DNA of 64,000 nt from JAVJST01 sp040219295 (GCA_040219295.1 JAVJST010000005.1:1404184-1468183), one strand, 5' to 3'; positions 9,670-19,266 are shown, counted from the stretch's first letter. The notes: generated from the sequence alone by a model not told the origin. A program made the numbers and translations.

Positions 9670-10581
9670 TTAGTCTTCCGGCGTCTTTTTCAGCCTGTCG
9701 CGGCCCGTAAACGGGGATTGCGGGCTCCAGTCCCGCACGAAGGCGTTCAACGCCGAGTCAGGCTTGGCCGGAAGCGTGATCATCAGGCGGACGAACTGAT
9801 CGCCGCGTTCGCCGTCGGACTTCTCCATGCCCTTGCCCTTGAGCCGCAGTACGTCACCCGAGTTGGAGCCCGCCGGTACACTAAGCCGAACCGTACCCTC
9901 GAGACCGGGCGCCTCGACGTTGCCGCCCTGAACGGCCTCCTTGAGGGAAATCGGCAGATCAAGGTGAATGTTGTCACCGTCGATGCGGAACGGCCCGGTA
10001 TCCTCGATCCGGATCTCGATCAGGGCGTCGCCGTCGCGGCCGCCGTTGAGCCCGGGCATGCCTTGCCCCTTGAGGCGCAAGACCTGGCCCGCGCGCGTGC
10101 CGGCGGGGATCGAGATGTTAAGGTGCTTGCCGTTCGTCGTCGCAATCGTGCGCTTGGCTCCGACGCTCGCCGAACGTGGGTCGATCTTGAGTTTGTAGGT
10201 TACGTCGGCACCGACGATCTTGATCGGCTTGCGCGGGCCGCCCGACTCGTGCCTGGCGGACCCGCGTCTGTCGGACTCCTGCTTGCCGCCGGACGTCCAT
10301 CCGGACCAGCCCGATTTCTTGCGGGAATATCGACCGCCGCCCGGCGCCGCCGTTGACGCGCCGCTCTCGTCGATATCGCCCCGGTCGTAGCGCGACCGTT
10401 CGCGTTCGTTGCCGAGAATCGCGTAGGCCCGGCTGATTTCCTTGAATCGTTCCTCGGAGTCGCCGCCGCGGCCGGTATCCGGGTGATGATCGCGGGCATG
10501 CTTGCGGAACGCTGTCTTGATCTCCGCCGCCGACGCGCCGGGAGGGACACCCAGAATGTCGTACAGGGATCGCGCGCGCAT
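9670..10581 (-). CDS. CbpA-type DnaJ co-chaperone (J domain plus C-terminal peptide-binding domains)
   Basis: 303 residues from an ATG at 10581. Residues 4-68 are a J domain with the HPD motif in ARDHHPDTG, which stimulates DnaK. A polar linker follows, then two DnaJ C-terminal domains, each with the VPAG/IPAG...LRLKGQGMP or LRLKGKGM signature. The zinc-finger and G/F regions of true DnaJ are absent, so this is the CbpA/DjlA-like class rather than DnaJ itself. An in-frame start at 10692 would run into the upstream lipoprotein gene, so I reject it. Confidence 0.87.
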   Translation of the reverse strand: MRARSLYDILGVPPGASAAEIKTAFRKHARDHHPDTGRGGDSEERFKEISRAYAILGNERERSRYDRGDIDESGASTAAPGGGRYSRKKSGWSGWTSGGKQESDRRGSARHESGGPRKPIKIVGADVTYKLKIDPRSASVGAKRTIATTNGKHLNISIPAGTRAGQVLRLKGQGMPGLNGGRDGDALIEIRIEDTGPFRIDGDNIHLDLPISLKEAVQGGNVEAPGLEGTVRLSVPAGSNSGDVLRLKGKGMEKSDGERGDQFVRLMITLPAKPDSALNAFVRDWSPQSPFTGRDRLKKTPED

Positions 10582-10618
10582 TACCGGGGCGTCCCGGCGC
10601 CTTTTGCGCCACGATGCG

Positions 10619-11110
10619 TCATTGCACGATCTTCCACGACCCGTCCTCCTGGCGGCAGGCGCGCCCGTGCGCGACTTCGGTTTCGCCTTCAACGGTCACC
10701 GTGGACTCGAAATCCCGGCACTGCGTGTCCTGGACCGTCTCGTAGGGTTCGCTCGTCGGTGTGACAGTACCTTCGTTGCCGCTGTCGGGATTGCTCCAGA
10801 CGGTGGTTTCGCCTTCCTCGTCGTTCTCCATGCTGTCCTCGGTCGCTTCCTGCGCCAGTTCCTCGTCGCGTTCGGTCAGGTTTCGGGCGATGGCGCGTCC
10901 GATGAAGATCCCTGCAACGGTACCGACGCCACGCGCGATCTGCCTGCCGGTGCCGTCTCCAACCTTGGAGCCGAGCACGTTACCGACGATGGCGCCGACC
11001 ACACCGCCGACCACTTCGGCGGCCTGACGGTCGCCTTCGGTGTCGGCGCAGGCCGAGAGCAGGAACGCGGCGGTCAGGACGGCGGTCGTTGATCGGCGGA
11101 TCGGTATCAT
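10619..11110 (-). CDS. Glycine-zipper 2TM outer-membrane lipoprotein (17 kDa antigen-like)
   Basis: This 163-residue protein begins with a signal peptide ending in a lipobox, LLSAC, so it is probably lipidated at Cys21 and sent to the outer membrane. Residues 35-75 are glycine-rich with small-residue spacing (GGVVGAIVGNVLGSKVGDG), the glycine-zipper domain of Rickettsia 17 kDa antigen/SlyB-like proteins. The acidic middle is followed by a C-terminal segment with two cysteines (CRDFES and ACRQEDGSWK), common in this family. It is 37 bases upstream of the DnaJ-like gene on the same strand. Its role is likely envelope integrity, inferred only from family. Confidence 0.82.
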   Translation of the reverse strand: MIPIRRSTTAVLTAAFLLSACADTEGDRQAAEVVGGVVGAIVGNVLGSKVGDGTGRQIARGVGTVAGIFIGRAIARNLTERDEELAQEATEDSMENDEEGETTVWSNPDSGNEGTVTPTSEPYETVQDTQCRDFESTVTVEGETEVAHGRACRQEDGSWKIVQ

Positions 11111-11212
11111 GAAGAAGTCCGGTCGTCTGAGCCCCTAATCTTGACAGTGAAGGCGGCGGGATACCAAATGCCCGACGCACCACGGAAGCCGTCCGGGGCG
11201 AATCCAACGGCG

Positions 11213-11240
11213 AGTCTAGCGTGGTCCCGGTGCAATACAA
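11213..11240 (-). promoter_or_regulatory. Weak candidate promoter for the lipoprotein gene
   Basis: On the minus strand, TTGTAT (11235-11240) and TAGACT (11213-11218) are 16 bases apart, about 100 bases before the lipoprotein start. Match to consensus is partial. Confidence 0.25.
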
Positions 11241-11270
11241 GGAACCTGCGGAGTCTCCGAAGGGCGCGGA

Positions 11271-11864
11271 ATGATTAGCGAAACAGACAATCCAATCGAT
11301 CTTTTCCACCGTTGGTTCGCCGACGCCGAGAAGTCGGAACCGAACGATCCCAGCGCGATGGCGCTGGCCACAACGACGCCCGACGGCGCGCCTTCGGTGC
11401 GCATGGTGCTGCTCAAGGGTGTCGACGACCGCGGTTTCGTCTTCTACACGAACCTGACCAGCCGAAAGGGCCGCGAACTCGCCGCCAATCCGCGGGCTGC
11501 GCTGTGCTTTCACTGGAAGTCGCTGACCCGTCAGGTTCGTGTTGAGGGACCGGTCGTCCCCGTCGCCGATGAAGAGGCCGACGCCTACTACGCGAGTCGC
11601 GCGAAGCTGAGCCAGATCGGTGCATGGGCGTCGAAGCAGTCGCAGGTTCTCGAGGGCCGGTTCGAACTGGAGAAACGGATCGCCAAGTACACCGCCAAAT
11701 TCAACGTCGGCGAAGTGCCGCGGCCCGAGTTCTGGTCGGGTTTCCGCCTGACCCCGCGGTCGATCGAGTTCTGGCAGCAGGAGAGCTTCAGGCTTCACGA
11801 CAGGTTGGTCTACAAACGCGAGCAGGACGACGCGCCATGGGCGACCGTCCGCCTGTTCCCATGA
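11271..11864 (+). CDS. pdxH: Pyridoxamine 5'-phosphate oxidase
   Basis: A 197-residue FMN enzyme that oxidises pyridoxine or pyridoxamine 5'-phosphate to PLP. Diagnostic stretches are APSVRMVLLKG, FYTNLTSRKG, FHWKSLTRQVRVEG and the C-terminal WxGFRLTPRSIEFWQ region. The usual C-terminal R-L-x-P ending is present as VRLFP. It is divergent from the lipoprotein gene, with about 160 bases between, and its last codons overlap the start of the cation transporter. Confidence 0.95.
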   Translation: MISETDNPIDLFHRWFADAEKSEPNDPSAMALATTTPDGAPSVRMVLLKGVDDRGFVFYTNLTSRKGRELAANPRAALCFHWKSLTRQVRVEGPVVPVADEEADAYYASRAKLSQIGAWASKQSQVLEGRFELEKRIAKYTAKFNVGEVPRPEFWSGFRLTPRSIEFWQQESFRLHDRLVYKREQDDAPWATVRLFP

Positions 11865-12829
11865 ACCAGGGCACTCCACCGAACGAAGGCGAGACGATAC
11901 AGGTGGTGACGCCGGAAGGTGCAGTCGCTGCGCCGGATGCCGGCGCCGCGCGGCTGATGCGGATCGCCACGGTCACGGCCGTCGCCGTGGCGTCGACGCT
12001 CGTCGCCCTGAAGTTCGCAGCCTGGCTGTTGACGGATTCAGTGAGCCTGCTGTCGACACTGATCGATTCTCTGCTCGACGTCGCCGCGTCGCTGGTCAAT
12101 CTCGTCGCGGTGCGACACGCACTGGAGCCTGCCGACCGCGAACACCGGTTCGGCCATGGCAAGGCCGAGTCGCTAGCCGGTCTGGCGCAGGCGGCATTTA
12201 TCGCAGGTTCGGCGGCGTTCCTGCTACTCGAGGCCGGCGAGCGTTTCTTCAACCCCCAGGAGATCGCCCGCACCGAACTGGGATACGCCGTGATGGTCAT
12301 ATCAATCGTCCTGACGGTTCTGCTCGTCGGGTTCCAGCGTTACGTCGTGCGGCGCACGGGTTCCATCGCGGTCGGGGCGGACTCGGTTCATTACCAGATG
12401 GACGTACTCGTCAATCTCGGCGTGATCGCGTCGCTGGCGGTCGTTTCGAACTTTGGACTGTTGTGGTTCGATCCGCTGGTCGCGCTGATCATCGCCGGAT
12501 ACATTCTGTACGGTGCCTGGCATCTCGGTGAAGACGCCCTGCAGGTCTTGATGGACCGCGAGTTACCCGACGATGAACGCGCCGCCATTCGCGCCATTGC
12601 GATGGGGCATGCCGATGTCCGGAACGTGCACGATCTGCGGACCCGTAAATCCGGCCTGCAGATTTTCGTGCAGATGCATCTCGAGATGGACGGCGCGATC
12701 TCGCTCTACCGGGCCCATGTGATCGCCGACGAGGTCGAGGCGCTGATCGTCGAGGCCTATCCGACGGCTGAGGTCATCGTGCACCAGGACCCGGAAGGAA
12801 TCGACGAAGACGTTCCCGTGTTTCGCTGA
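11861..12829 (+). CDS. Cation diffusion facilitator (FieF-like) metal/proton antiporter
   Basis: A 322-residue inner-membrane CDF protein exporting divalent metal such as zinc, iron or manganese in exchange for protons. Six membrane helices are visible. Helix 2 carries the metal-site aspartates in TDSVSLLSTLIDSLLD, and helix 5 has the HxxxD pair in SVHYQMDVLVN. The HRFGHGKAES loop and the cytoplasmic C-terminal domain with conserved histidines (HDLRTRKSG, VHQDPE) are typical. The ATG at 11861 overlaps the pdxH stop (ATGA), so the pair is coupled. It converges on the MFS gene with 12 bases between. Confidence 0.9.
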   Translation: MNQGTPPNEGETIQVVTPEGAVAAPDAGAARLMRIATVTAVAVASTLVALKFAAWLLTDSVSLLSTLIDSLLDVAASLVNLVAVRHALEPADREHRFGHGKAESLAGLAQAAFIAGSAAFLLLEAGERFFNPQEIARTELGYAVMVISIVLTVLLVGFQRYVVRRTGSIAVGADSVHYQMDVLVNLGVIASLAVVSNFGLLWFDPLVALIIAGYILYGAWHLGEDALQVLMDRELPDDERAAIRAIAMGHADVRNVHDLRTRKSGLQIFVQMHLEMDGAISLYRAHVIADEVEALIVEAYPTAEVIVHQDPEGIDEDVPVFR

Positions 12830-12841
12830 ACCGGACCGGCG

Positions 12842-14275
12842 CTAATCGCGAACCTCGGGTTTCGGCGGTTCGTCGATAGGCATGTTGGTTTCGATGTCGA
12901 CACCCTCCGCCGGGCCCTTGGGCTCTTCTTCGTAAGTTTCCGTGAGCCATTCGTCGTAGCTGGCATCCTCGGACGAGGAAGTCACCTCGTAATAGGACTC
13001 GGCGGTCAGCACCGGCGCGATGCCGGCCGCCTGAGTGGTCATGATGACGCTTTCCTGGTCGTCCAACGCAACCGCCGCGCGGCGGGTCATGCGATAGAGC
13101 GCATAGAAACCGAGCATGGAAAACAGCACGGCAAAGAACAGATAGAAGCCGCCGGGGCCGGCCAGACCGATCAGATACGAAACGGCGGTCGGACCGATGG
13201 TCGCGCCGACACCGTTGATCAGCACGATGGTGCTGCTTGCCGCCATCATTTGTCGCGTCGTCAGGCGGTCGTTGGCGTGTGCGATGCTGAGGCTGTAGAT
13301 CGGGAAGATCAGCCCGCTGAGGAGACCGACCAGGGCGCACTGCAAGAGGAACGGCAGATCGCTGCCGAGCGATCCGACGCCGGCCACTGCAACGCAGCCG
13401 AAGACGACCACGGTCAATACCCAGCGCCGGTCGAACCGGTCGGAGAGCCAGCCGATGGGCCACTGGGTGACGACGCAGCCGATCAGCGAAGCGGTGGTGA
13501 ACAGAGAGATCTCCGGCACCGACATCTTCAACATACTGCCGTACGTCGGCGCCATGCCGACGATGGCGCCGGCGGCGACACCGCCGCCGACCGCTGCCGC
13601 GACACTCAATGGTGCGAGCCGGTAGAGCGCCAGCACGCCCAGTTTTTCCGGTGTGTCGATGGTCGGAACGGGCGTCGCGGCCAGCAGGATCGGCACCAGC
13701 GACAGCGAGATCAGGCCGGATGCGAGGACGAACAATTCGAACGAGTCCGGCTCACCAAGGTTCAGCAGCAACGGTCCGCTGGCCCACGAGCCGACCATGA
13801 TGATCATGTAAACCGACAGCAGGCTGCCGCGATTCTCGTTGGTCGCCCTGGCGTTGAGCCAGCTTTCGCAGACGATGTATATGCCGGCCATCGAGAAACC
13901 GGTCATCAGCCGACCGGCAAACCAGACATAGGGATCGACGACGACCGCATGGACGAGCGGCGAAACGGAAGCGAGCGAGGCGAATGCGGCGAGCACGCGA
14001 ATGTGCCCGACGCGGGCAATCAGAACCGGCGTCAGCTTCGAACTGAACACGAAACCGGCGAAGTATCCGGTCATCACGATTCCGACGGATTGCGGCGAAA
14101 AACCGGAAAGCCCCGCGCGGATCGACAGCAACGGATTGAGCAGCCCGGTGCTCAGCATGCCGAGCGCGATGCTGAAGAATAGCGCCCACAACGCACCCGT
14201 CGCCGAGAAGACGGATTCGACGGGCGCCTGGGTGTCGCTCGACGTTGCGGCCTGCCTGTGCTCGGCGTCGTTCAA
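12842..14275 (-). CDS. MFS transporter with acidic C-terminal tail
   Basis: A 477-residue major facilitator protein with about 12 hydrophobic helices between residues 25 and 405. The segment after helix 2 (SKLTPVLIARVGHIRVLAA) matches the MFS loop 2-3 region, and the family resembles the YcaD-like group; the substrate is unknown. About 70 residues after the last helix form an acidic cytoplasmic tail rich in E, D, S and Y, unusual for an MFS protein. The start is a TTG at 14275 with GGAAG five bases upstream. Confidence 0.8.
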   Translation of the reverse strand: MNDAEHRQAATSSDTQAPVESVFSATGALWALFFSIALGMLSTGLLNPLLSIRAGLSGFSPQSVGIVMTGYFAGFVFSSKLTPVLIARVGHIRVLAAFASLASVSPLVHAVVVDPYVWFAGRLMTGFSMAGIYIVCESWLNARATNENRGSLLSVYMIIMVGSWASGPLLLNLGEPDSFELFVLASGLISLSLVPILLAATPVPTIDTPEKLGVLALYRLAPLSVAAAVGGGVAAGAIVGMAPTYGSMLKMSVPEISLFTTASLIGCVVTQWPIGWLSDRFDRRWVLTVVVFGCVAVAGVGSLGSDLPFLLQCALVGLLSGLIFPIYSLSIAHANDRLTTRQMMAASSTIVLINGVGATIGPTAVSYLIGLAGPGGFYLFFAVLFSMLGFYALYRMTRRAAVALDDQESVIMTTQAAGIAPVLTAESYYEVTSSSEDASYDEWLTETYEEEPKGPAEGVDIETNMPIDEPPKPEVRD

Positions 14276-14367
14276 TGTGGCTTCCTTCCGGATCGTTGTC
14301 CGGCGTCGCTTAGACGGTCATGTCCTTGGCCGCAAGTGAATGATTTACGTCGTCTTCGACCGCGTGT

Positions 14368-14985
14368 TCATCCGAACAGGTCTGGTTGCGCTGGTGGTTT
14401 CGGGTTTGCGTGTGCCGGATCCGCCGGTTCGCCTGTGAGCGTGCCGACATCGTGCGGCCGCAGCAGGTCGCCGGCACCGGTAATCGGGTCGCCCGTCATC
14501 CAGGTGCGCGCCTGATCGCGGTCCAGAACGACGGGCATCCGGCCGTGTATCTCCGCGAGCGACGGGATCGCGGCCGCGGTCAGGATCGTCGCATGCTCGC
14601 CGTCGCATAGTCCGGCGAACACGAAAGGTCGTTCGGATTCCTCCGCCGGTGCGATTCGGGTCTTGTGACGCGTCTGTTTCCCGCCTTGGCCCTCCTTGCG
14701 CCATTCGAACCAGGCACTGGCCGGGATCAGGCACCGGCCGTCGAGGTAGGGCCGGAACGTCGGCTTCTCGGCGACGGACTCCGATCGCGCATTGAAGATC
14801 GGCGAGCCGTCCCAGGGCGCGGGGATGCCCCAGGCGCGAAAACCGCTCTGACCGGGTGCATCGATGACGAGAATCCGGTCGGTCGGCCGGAACTCCTGCC
14901 GGTTGGCCAGCACCGGCGCGTCGAACAGATCGAACCGGGCGGCGATTTCCCGTGGCGTGCTGTTCAGTTCGAATCTTGAACACAT
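14368..14985 (-). CDS. SRAP family abasic-site DNA-protein crosslink protein (YedK/HMCES-like)
   Basis: A 205-residue SRAP protein. It keeps every catalytic residue expected: Cys2 directly after the initiator Met (MCSRFELN), Asn65 in FNARSES, Glu94 in WFEW and His147 in IHGRMP. These proteins form a thiazolidine crosslink with abasic sites in single-stranded DNA and shield them from error-prone repair. It stands alone between the divergent SDR gene and the MFS gene. The start is fixed by the need for Cys at position 2. Confidence 0.92.
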   Translation of the reverse strand: MCSRFELNSTPREIAARFDLFDAPVLANRQEFRPTDRILVIDAPGQSGFRAWGIPAPWDGSPIFNARSESVAEKPTFRPYLDGRCLIPASAWFEWRKEGQGGKQTRHKTRIAPAEESERPFVFAGLCDGEHATILTAAAIPSLAEIHGRMPVVLDRDQARTWMTGDPITGAGDLLRPHDVGTLTGEPADPAHANPKPPAQPDLFG

Positions 14986-15084
14986 CCGGAGACCCTAGGC
15001 GGAACCGGTCCGCCGGTCCAGATGGGCCGCCGGGCTGCCGCCTAGGCGCTGGAACGAGGGCAGGGGATGGCTTAGGTTCCAGTC

Positions 15085-15825
15085 ATGGAGAAGGATCGCA
15101 AGAACATCGTCATCACCGGGGCGAGCCGCGGCATCGGCCACCACGCGGCCAAGTGTTTTCTCGATCGCGGCTGGCAGATCATTACCTGCTCGCGCGACGA
15201 TACCCCTGAGGCCTGCAAGCGCGATCCCAACTGGACCTGCCACATCCCGACCGACCTGTCCGATCCCGAGAGTGTCCAGAACTTCATCGACGAGGTGAAC
15301 GAGGTGCTCGGCGACCAGCCCCTGCATGCACTGGTCAACAACGCCGGGCTGTCGCCCAAGACGCCCTTCCGCGAGCGGCTCGGCTGCCTGAACGGCGACC
15401 TCGATGCCTGGCAGGAAGTATTCGAGATCAACTTCTATGCGGCTCTGCGCTTGTCGCGCGGCTTCGCCAAGGCGCTCCATCGGGGCAAGGGCTCGGTCGT
15501 CAACATCACCTCGATCGCCGGACATCGCATTCATCCGTTCGCAGGATCGGCGTATTCTATCTCGAAAGCCGCGTTGTCGGCATTGACGCGGGAACTGGCC
15601 AATGAAATGGCGGCGCTCGACGTGCGGGTCAATGCCATCGCGCCGGGCGAGATCGAGACCGACATGATCCAGCCCGAGTACGAGGCCCTGATCCCCCGTA
15701 TCCCGCTCGATCGCATGGGTTCGCCGAATGACGTGGTCGGCACGATCTTCTACCTGTGCTCGGATGACGCGGCGTACGTCACGGGTACGGAAATCTGGGT
15801 TACCGGCGGACAGCATCTGTTCTGA
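15085..15825 (+). CDS. Short-chain dehydrogenase/reductase
   Basis: A 246-residue classical SDR. The N-terminal TGASRGIG motif binds NAD(P), NNAG follows near residue 90, and the catalytic Ser-Tyr-Lys set lies in SAYSISK around residue 155. It is soluble with a Rossmann fold. The substrate cannot be predicted; it resembles 3-oxoacyl-ACP reductase-like oxidoreductases, yet no fatty acid genes adjoin it. The large glycosyltransferase fusion starts 40 bases downstream and may share its transcript. Confidence 0.85.
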   Translation: MEKDRKNIVITGASRGIGHHAAKCFLDRGWQIITCSRDDTPEACKRDPNWTCHIPTDLSDPESVQNFIDEVNEVLGDQPLHALVNNAGLSPKTPFRERLGCLNGDLDAWQEVFEINFYAALRLSRGFAKALHRGKGSVVNITSIAGHRIHPFAGSAYSISKAALSALTRELANEMAALDVRVNAIAPGEIETDMIQPEYEALIPRIPLDRMGSPNDVVGTIFYLCSDDAAYVTGTEIWVTGGQHLF

Positions 15826-15865
15826 CAACCCGGCGTCGCCGCCGGGAAGCGCAGGGGGGCGTTAA

Positions 15866-18800
15866 GTGCGCAACGCAGTCATCTTCCACCACCCGGACGG
15901 GGTCGATACCAGCCGCGAGAAGCTGATGGGCCGGCACGCGGCGGGTGAGGGATTCCTGACCGGATTCGTCCGCCACGCCGGTGCGGACGAACTGTTCGCC
16001 GAAACCGTCACGTCAGATCATTTCCTGGATTTTACCACGCGGGTTCGCGCCATTGCCGGGACCAACGTGCCCTGCCGACGAGTCGCGCCGAAGGATTACG
16101 GTTATCCGGAGGTCCCGTCGCTGCTCAATCTGCCGGGGCCGGACCTGTCCGGTTTCGCGTGGCGCCGCCGTCAGACGGACCGGCTGCACGCGCACAGCAT
16201 CTGCGGCGTCAATCACACGGTCGCGTCTCCCGGCGTGATGGACGCGCTGGTCAATCTCGTGCGGGCGCCGCTTGCCGAATGGGATGCCCTGATCTGCACG
16301 TCGGAAGCGTCCAAGTCGTCGATCCGCCAGGTTCTCGAGGCCGAGTTTGATTACCAGGAGGAGCATTTCGGCCAACGCCCGTCGATGGGTCTGCGACTGC
16401 CCGTCATTCCGCTCGGTGTCGACTGCGAACGTTTCCAGACCGGACGGCAGGCGGAAAGTGACCGCGCGCATCTTCGCAGCGGCATGGGGATCGCGGACAA
16501 CGACGTAGCGTTGTTGTATCTCGGCCGTCTGAGCTTCCACGCCAAGGCGCACCCCTTGCCGATGTACGTCGCCGCCGAGGAGACGGCCCGGCGAACCGGG
16601 CGCAAGGTTCACTTGATCATGGCCGGGTGGTTCGCCAGCGATGCCATCGAACGTGAGTTCCGCGACGCGGCCCGGATCTACGCGCCATCGGTTCGCACGG
16701 TTTTCCTCGACGGTCGAGATCCGGACGTGCGCGAACGCATCTGGCATGCCGCCGACATATTCGTTTCGCTGTCCGACAATGTGCAGGAGACCTTCGGCCT
16801 GACGCCGATCGAGGCCATGGCCGCCGGGTTGCCGGTCATCGCCAGCGACTGGAACGGCTACCGCGAGACTGTTCGCAATGGTGTCGACGGCATTCTCGTT
16901 CCGGCCTGGATGCCGGCGGCTGGACAGGGTCGTTCGCTCTCGCTGCCGGTCGATATCGGAGTGCCGGGGCCTGACGACGCACGCAATTACGACCGCTACT
17001 GCGGCAATGTCAGCCAGGCAGTTGCCGTCGACACCGCCGCATGCATCGACGCTCTGGTGATGCTGACGCTGGAGCCCGAGAAGCGGGCCACGATGGGCCA
17101 GTCGGGACGGCGGCGTGCCCGCGAGTTCTTCGACTGGCGACACGTCATCGCCGCCTATCAGGAACTTTGGCGTGATCTCGACGAGCGCCGGCGCCGCGCC
17201 CGTGCCGCCGCCGCAGGCGAGCAGAAGACATTCGTACCGGCACGCCCGGACCCGTTCAAGATGTTCGCGGCCTATCCGAGCGCGACCCTCGGTGAACTGA
17301 GCGAACTCCAGCCCGTGCGGGATGCCGGCAACGCGGCACTCGAAAAGCGCATGCAGCAATCGATGAACAATTTCGCGCTGAACCAGGTCCTGCCGCGTGA
17401 AGATCTTGAGACCATCCTTGCGATTGTCGCCGATACGGGTGGCATCCGCGTCAAGGGATTGCTGACCAAGCTCGGCGCGCGTGACCGTGACGTTCTCGAC
17501 CGATCGATTGCGTGGCTCGCCAAGATGAACCTGATCCGCCTGCGTCCCGAAACCGGCGCCGAGGCGCCAGCCATTGCGCCGGAGTCGGGAACCGACGGGC
17601 TGACGCCGCCCGAACCGGAACCGCCGGATTCGGATGCACTCGGCAGCGAGGCGCGGCCAACCGCACCGCCGCCGTTGCCGGACGGCGACCCCGCGGTGCG
17701 GGATCTGGCGCGGCTCCGCAGCCAGGCCGCGCTGGCGCGCGATCAGGGCGACTATCAGGCGGCGGAGACTGCCTTGGAACGGGCGCGCGTCCTCGTGCCC
17801 GATGACGTCGAGGTCAACCGCGACCTCGGGATGCTGCTGGCCGCGCGCGGCGAACTGGGTGAGGCGGAGAAGGCTCTCCGGACCGCGATCGAACGACAGC
17901 CCGACGACGCGTCCGTTCTGAGCGAGCTCGGCAAGGTGCTGTTTCTCGCCAACAAGGGGCCCGAGGCGGTGCATGCGTTTCGACGGGCCGTTCGCGTGGC
18001 GCCCGACGACGGCGAGGCGCGCTACCTGCTGGGCGTCGGGCTCCGGCGATCCGGCGCATTCAACGAGGCCGTGCGGTGTCTCCGGATCGCCGCCGAGATC
18101 GAGCCCGGCAGCGTCCGCGCGCTCTATCACCTCGGCCTTGCCCACGAGAGCCTCGGGCGTTTCGATGAGGCGGCGCGTTGTTTCGAGGACGCGCGGCGTA
18201 TCGATCCGGACGATCGCGTGGTCGAGGCCGCGATCCTGAGCTCCGAAGCGGCCTCCATATCCCGCTCGCGGGAGATCGACCGTCTCAAGAAGGTCGTGTT
18301 TCATCTGTCTTCGTCGGCCGATTTTCCAGCGCTCAGGCCGGTCTTCCGGGCTATCGGCGAGTCGTGCTGGCCGTTGATCAGTGCCGACGATATCCAGATC
18401 AAGGCGTTCGGGGCGAGCGGCGCGGTCATTGTCGGCGGCCAGGCGGCAACGGCGAGGACAATGGTCGACGGCGGACCGGTCATTCATCTTCCCGCAGCCG
18501 TCGCGCGCGATGCCGAAGGACTGGCGAATGCGGTGCTGGCGGATGCCGTCGGGGCGCTGACCTTGCGTGACGCCGACGCGCTCATCGACGCGGGCGTGGA
18601 GCGCAGCCGGGTGACGTTCACTGGACTGCCCATGGCGGATTCGCTGTTCACCGGCCATCGCCCGGGCGTTCCCAAACGTTTCAATCCGGAACGGCGCCGG
18701 CTGGTGTTCGCACCGCATTCGTCCTCGACATCCGCTGCCGTGGTGCTCGGTGACTTCCTCGACGATCTGCTGAAGACGCTGCCCGACGACATGGACCTGG

Positions 18801-19249
18801 TGATCTGGCCCCGGCCGGAAACGGTTCGGGGGCAGCCGACCTGGATGGACGACTGGCAGCGGCTGGCCCAGAACGAGTCGCGGGTCGAACTGCTTCGCGA
18901 TCCCGGCATCAATCCACTCGACGTCCTGGCCGGCGCGAACATGCTGCTCACCGATCCGTCGGATCGGGCGGCCCTTTTCCTGCCGTTCGACAGGCCGCTC
19001 ATCGTGACCGGAAAACGGCACAGCACGTTGCACGCGTTGCCGGATGCTATCGTCGATGCCATCGAGCAGGCCGCCTATCCAGTGTTCGAAGCCAGCCAGA
19101 TCGCGGACATCCTGCGCGCCGCGCTCGACGATCCGGGCGGCATGTCCGAACAGCGGGCCCGGGCCAGAGCAATCGTGTTCGACACCGCCGCCGACGGCGG
19201 TGCCGCGGAACGCGCCGCTGAAGCCGTGCTGAAGGCGGTTTCCGGCTGA
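15866..19249 (+). CDS. GT4 glycosyltransferase / TPR / TagB-like multidomain fusion protein
   Basis: 1127 residues from a GTG with an AGGGGGG ribosome site. Residues 1-440 are a GT-B glycosyltransferase of family GT4, with the E-x7-E motif in ETFGLTPIEAMAAGLPVIAS near residue 310. Residues 470-550 look like a winged-helix module (LPREDLETILAIVADTGG...). A proline-rich linker follows, then four or five TPR units at about 612-775. The last 300 residues resemble the C-terminal half of TagB/TagF glycerophosphotransferases or other GT-B enzymes (FAPHSSSTSAA, LLTDPSDRAALFLPFDRPLIV). No signal peptide or membrane segment is evident. It may build a surface polysaccharide; acceptor and donor are unknown. 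I know of no named gene with this order. Confidence 0.75.
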   Translation: MRNAVIFHHPDGVDTSREKLMGRHAAGEGFLTGFVRHAGADELFAETVTSDHFLDFTTRVRAIAGTNVPCRRVAPKDYGYPEVPSLLNLPGPDLSGFAWRRRQTDRLHAHSICGVNHTVASPGVMDALVNLVRAPLAEWDALICTSEASKSSIRQVLEAEFDYQEEHFGQRPSMGLRLPVIPLGVDCERFQTGRQAESDRAHLRSGMGIADNDVALLYLGRLSFHAKAHPLPMYVAAEETARRTGRKVHLIMAGWFASDAIEREFRDAARIYAPSVRTVFLDGRDPDVRERIWHAADIFVSLSDNVQETFGLTPIEAMAAGLPVIASDWNGYRETVRNGVDGILVPAWMPAAGQGRSLSLPVDIGVPGPDDARNYDRYCGNVSQAVAVDTAACIDALVMLTLEPEKRATMGQSGRRRAREFFDWRHVIAAYQELWRDLDERRRRARAAAAGEQKTFVPARPDPFKMFAAYPSATLGELSELQPVRDAGNAALEKRMQQSMNNFALNQVLPREDLETILAIVADTGGIRVKGLLTKLGARDRDVLDRSIAWLAKMNLIRLRPETGAEAPAIAPESGTDGLTPPEPEPPDSDALGSEARPTAPPPLPDGDPAVRDLARLRSQAALARDQGDYQAAETALERARVLVPDDVEVNRDLGMLLAARGELGEAEKALRTAIERQPDDASVLSELGKVLFLANKGPEAVHAFRRAVRVAPDDGEARYLLGVGLRRSGAFNEAVRCLRIAAEIEPGSVRALYHLGLAHESLGRFDEAARCFEDARRIDPDDRVVEAAILSSEAASISRSREIDRLKKVVFHLSSSADFPALRPVFRAIGESCWPLISADDIQIKAFGASGAVIVGGQAATARTMVDGGPVIHLPAAVARDAEGLANAVLADAVGALTLRDADALIDAGVERSRVTFTGLPMADSLFTGHRPGVPKRFNPERRRLVFAPHSSSTSAAVVLGDFLDDLLKTLPDDMDLVIWPRPETVRGQPTWMDDWQRLAQNESRVELLRDPGINPLDVLAGANMLLTDPSDRAALFLPFDRPLIVTGKRHSTLHALPDAIVDAIEQAAYPVFEASQIADILRAALDDPGGMSEQRARARAIVFDTAADGGAAERAAEAVLKAVSG

Positions 19250-19266
19250 ACTGTGTCTTCGCGGCA

